DNA of 7,474 nucleotides, taken from Spirochaetales bacterium (GTDB lineage Bacteria; Spirochaetota; Spirochaetia; Sphaerochaetales; Sphaerochaetaceae). The notes beneath the pieces are model-generated. The model did not search any database, had not been told where the DNA came from, and was given only the letters and a program-made list of their open reading frames with translations. The DNA is taken from contig JAQYFM010000083.1 of assembly GCA_028723145.1 (NCBI GenBank), forward strand, positions 1 through 7,474. Reading direction: 5' to 3'. The position numbers were made by a program, and so were the translations under genes. This document shows, piece by piece, positions 6,245 to 7,474 of the stretch (the first letter of the stretch is position 1; each line of letters begins with the position of its first letter).

Positions 6245-7250
6245 TGATAAGAAAGTACTTTTGGAAGTAAAGGATCTAAAACAGCACTTCCCTATCGATA
6301 ATGGTGGTATCTTCAAAAAGCAAATTGGTGCAATTAGAGCTGTAGATGGTGTATCTTTCACAGTAAATGAAGGTGAAACACTTGGTATTGTAGGTGAATC
6401 AGGATGTGGTAAATCTACATGTATCAGATCTATCGCACAGCTATATAAGCCAACTGCAGGTGAAGTTATCTTCCAAGGTGTTGACCTTTGTAAAGCAGAT
6501 AGCAAAACTCTTCTAAAGTTTAGAAAAGATATTCAGATGATTTTCCAAGATCCAATGGCATCTCTTGATCCAAGAATGACAGTAAGATCTATAATCGCTG
6601 AACCACTTAATATTTATAATAGAAGAGGTTTATTAGATCACAAATGGACTGTTGAAGAGATTGAAGAAAGAGTTGAAATTCTCATGGAGAAAGTTGGTCT
6701 TAATAAGACATTTAAAAACAGATATCCTCATGAGTTCTCAGGTGGTCAGAGACAGAGAATTGGTATTGCAAGAGCACTTGCATTAAATCCAAAGATTATT
6801 CTTGCTGACGAACCTGTATCTGCTCTCGACGTTTCTATTCAGGCTCAGATTCTTAACCTTATCTCTGACTTACAGAAAGAAATGGGTATTACATTTATCT
6901 TCATTGCTCACGACCTTGCTGTTATCCAGCACATTAGTGACCGTGTAGTTGTAATGTACCTTGGTAAAGTTATGGAAATCAGTAAAGCTGATGAACTGTA
7001 TAGCAATCCTAAACACCCATACACTACTGCACTTCTTTCTGCAGCTCCAATTCCTGATCCAGTAAAAGAAAGATCAAGACAGAGAATTATTCTTTCTGGT
7101 GACGTACCTTCTCCAGATAAGGAAAGAAAAGGATGTTATTTCTACGATAGATGTCCTCACAAGATGGAAAAGTGCTCATGCAACATTCCGCCAATGTTTG
7201 ATTGTGGACCAGAGCACCAAGTAGCTTGTTGGCTCTATGAGGAAAAGTAA
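6237..7250 (+). CDS. oppF: Oligopeptide ABC transporter ATP-binding protein OppF
   Basis: Starting at 6237 this is a 337-residue ATPase, normal for OppF, beginning MADDKKVLLEVKDLKQHFPI; the KQHFPI region is typical of OppF. Motifs are Walker A GESGCGKS (53-60), Q-loop FQDPMASLDPRMTV (Q104), signature SGGQRQR (168-174), Walker B IILADEPVSALD (187-198, E192) and H225 in AHDL. The C-terminal extension has HPYTTALLSAAPIPDP (260-275), SGDVPSP and the iron-sulfur-type cysteines C300, C306, C313 and C331 (GCYFYDRC, C, ACW), with C315 extra. Both nucleotide sites of the OppD-OppF pair therefore look intact. The first 8 nt overlap the end of oppD, so translation of the two partners is probably coupled, fitting a 1:1 heterodimer. 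It is the last operon gene; a hairpin terminator follows 9 nt after the stop. DppF is an alternative name. Confidence 0.95.
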   Translation: MADDKKVLLEVKDLKQHFPIDNGGIFKKQIGAIRAVDGVSFTVNEGETLGIVGESGCGKSTCIRSIAQLYKPTAGEVIFQGVDLCKADSKTLLKFRKDIQMIFQDPMASLDPRMTVRSIIAEPLNIYNRRGLLDHKWTVEEIEERVEILMEKVGLNKTFKNRYPHEFSGGQRQRIGIARALALNPKIILADEPVSALDVSIQAQILNLISDLQKEMGITFIFIAHDLAVIQHISDRVVVMYLGKVMEISKADELYSNPKHPYTTALLSAAPIPDPVKERSRQRIILSGDVPSPDKERKGCYFYDRCPHKMEKCSCNIPPMFDCGPEHQVACWLYEEK

Positions 7251-7259
7251 ACAATAACT

Positions 7260-7301
7260 AAAAGGCTGTTAAAAAACAATAAAGTTTAATAACAGCCTTT
7301 T
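7260..7301 (+). terminator. Rho-independent terminator of the opp operon, possibly bidirectional
   Basis: A perfect 12-bp inverted repeat, AAAAGGCTGTTA (7260-7271) and TAACAGCCTTTT (7290-7301), encloses an 18-nt loop. AAAC (7274-7277) and GTTT (7284-7287) can also pair inside it. On the plus strand the stem runs into TTTTCTTTTATTT (7298-7310). On the minus strand the A-rich left foot gives a U run as well, so it could also stop transcription arriving from the right. It begins 9 nt after the oppF stop. Confidence 0.88.
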
Positions 7302-7304
7302 CTT

Positions 7305-7449
7305 TTATTTATTAACTAAGCTCAAGAATTCCCATTTTTCTCTACCCTCAGCAATTACGTTATCTAAAATCATTTGAGAATAATTACACATACTAGTCTC
7401 TTGCTTTATTGTATCTAGCGATATCTCTTAATACTCTTTCCTTTAGCAT
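7305..7449 (-). pseudogene. Short minus-strand frames, possible decayed gene tail
   Basis: Two tiny frames lie end to end on the minus strand. One is 18 codons (7449-7393) starting MLKERVLRDIARYNKARD. The other is 28 codons (7391-7305) starting MCNYSQMILDNVIAEGREK and ending just at the foot of the terminator. Neither has a clear ribosome site. The MC...AEGRE pattern resembles the C-terminal region of Rpn-family recombination-promoting nuclease (putative transposase) proteins. That resemblance is from memory of the family's style and is weak. It may instead be non-coding spacer. No other feature is seen between 7311 and 7474. Confidence 0.2.
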
Positions 7450-7474
7450 TACTTATTTATATAGTTTTATTACA

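Noticed and set aside
6035..6505. 156-codon open frame on the minus strand across the oppD/oppF junction
   Set aside because: It lies wholly antisense to two well-supported ATPase genes, has no ribosome site or recognisable domain, and reflects reverse reading of ABC-ATPase codons.
1..7474. CRISPR array, tRNA, rRNA, insertion sequence ends or prophage genes
   Set aside because: No regularly spaced repeats, cloverleaf-like segments or complete transposase/phage genes were seen on either strand.

Overview
The window carries two divergently transcribed gene groups on AT-rich DNA, separated by a 135-bp promoter region. The proteins are all typically bacterial. The A/T-rich codons, the long oligopeptide-permease OppC, and a UvrD-type helicase carrying a GDDDQSIYKFRGA motif would fit a host-associated spirochaete (Treponema-like) or a low-GC Firmicute. 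This is a weak inference, because no rRNA or other phylogenetic marker is present.

Left arm, minus strand (1-2528): rimO, encoding the radical-SAM methylthiotransferase that modifies ribosomal protein S12, reads away from the centre. It is followed, with a 1-nt TAATG stop/start overlap, by a UvrD/PcrA superfamily 1 DNA helicase gene. Only the first 396 codons of the helicase gene lie in the window. The two were probably co-transcribed from a good sigma70-type promoter at 2612-2584.

Right arm, plus strand (2664-7250): a compact oppB-oppC-oppD-oppF operon encodes the membrane and ATPase parts of an oligopeptide (or dipeptide) ABC importer. There are two permeases and two ATPases with C-terminal iron-sulfur-type cysteine motifs. 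Gaps are 12 and 14 nt, and oppD and oppF overlap by 8 nt. No substrate-binding protein (oppA) gene is present. The operon ends at a strong hairpin terminator (7260-7301). After it lie only short minus-strand reading frames that may be the decayed tail of another gene.

The most unusual element is OppC. At 530 residues it is about 230 longer than the textbook protein. The extra sequence is a Lys/Glu-rich soluble domain inserted between transmembrane helix 1 and the conserved GTDxLGRD motif, on the extracytoplasmic side where a binding protein would dock. Its first half contains what looks like three degenerate repeats of about 38 residues. The intergenic region also packs two back-to-back promoters with interleaved -35 elements and a 9-bp direct repeat.
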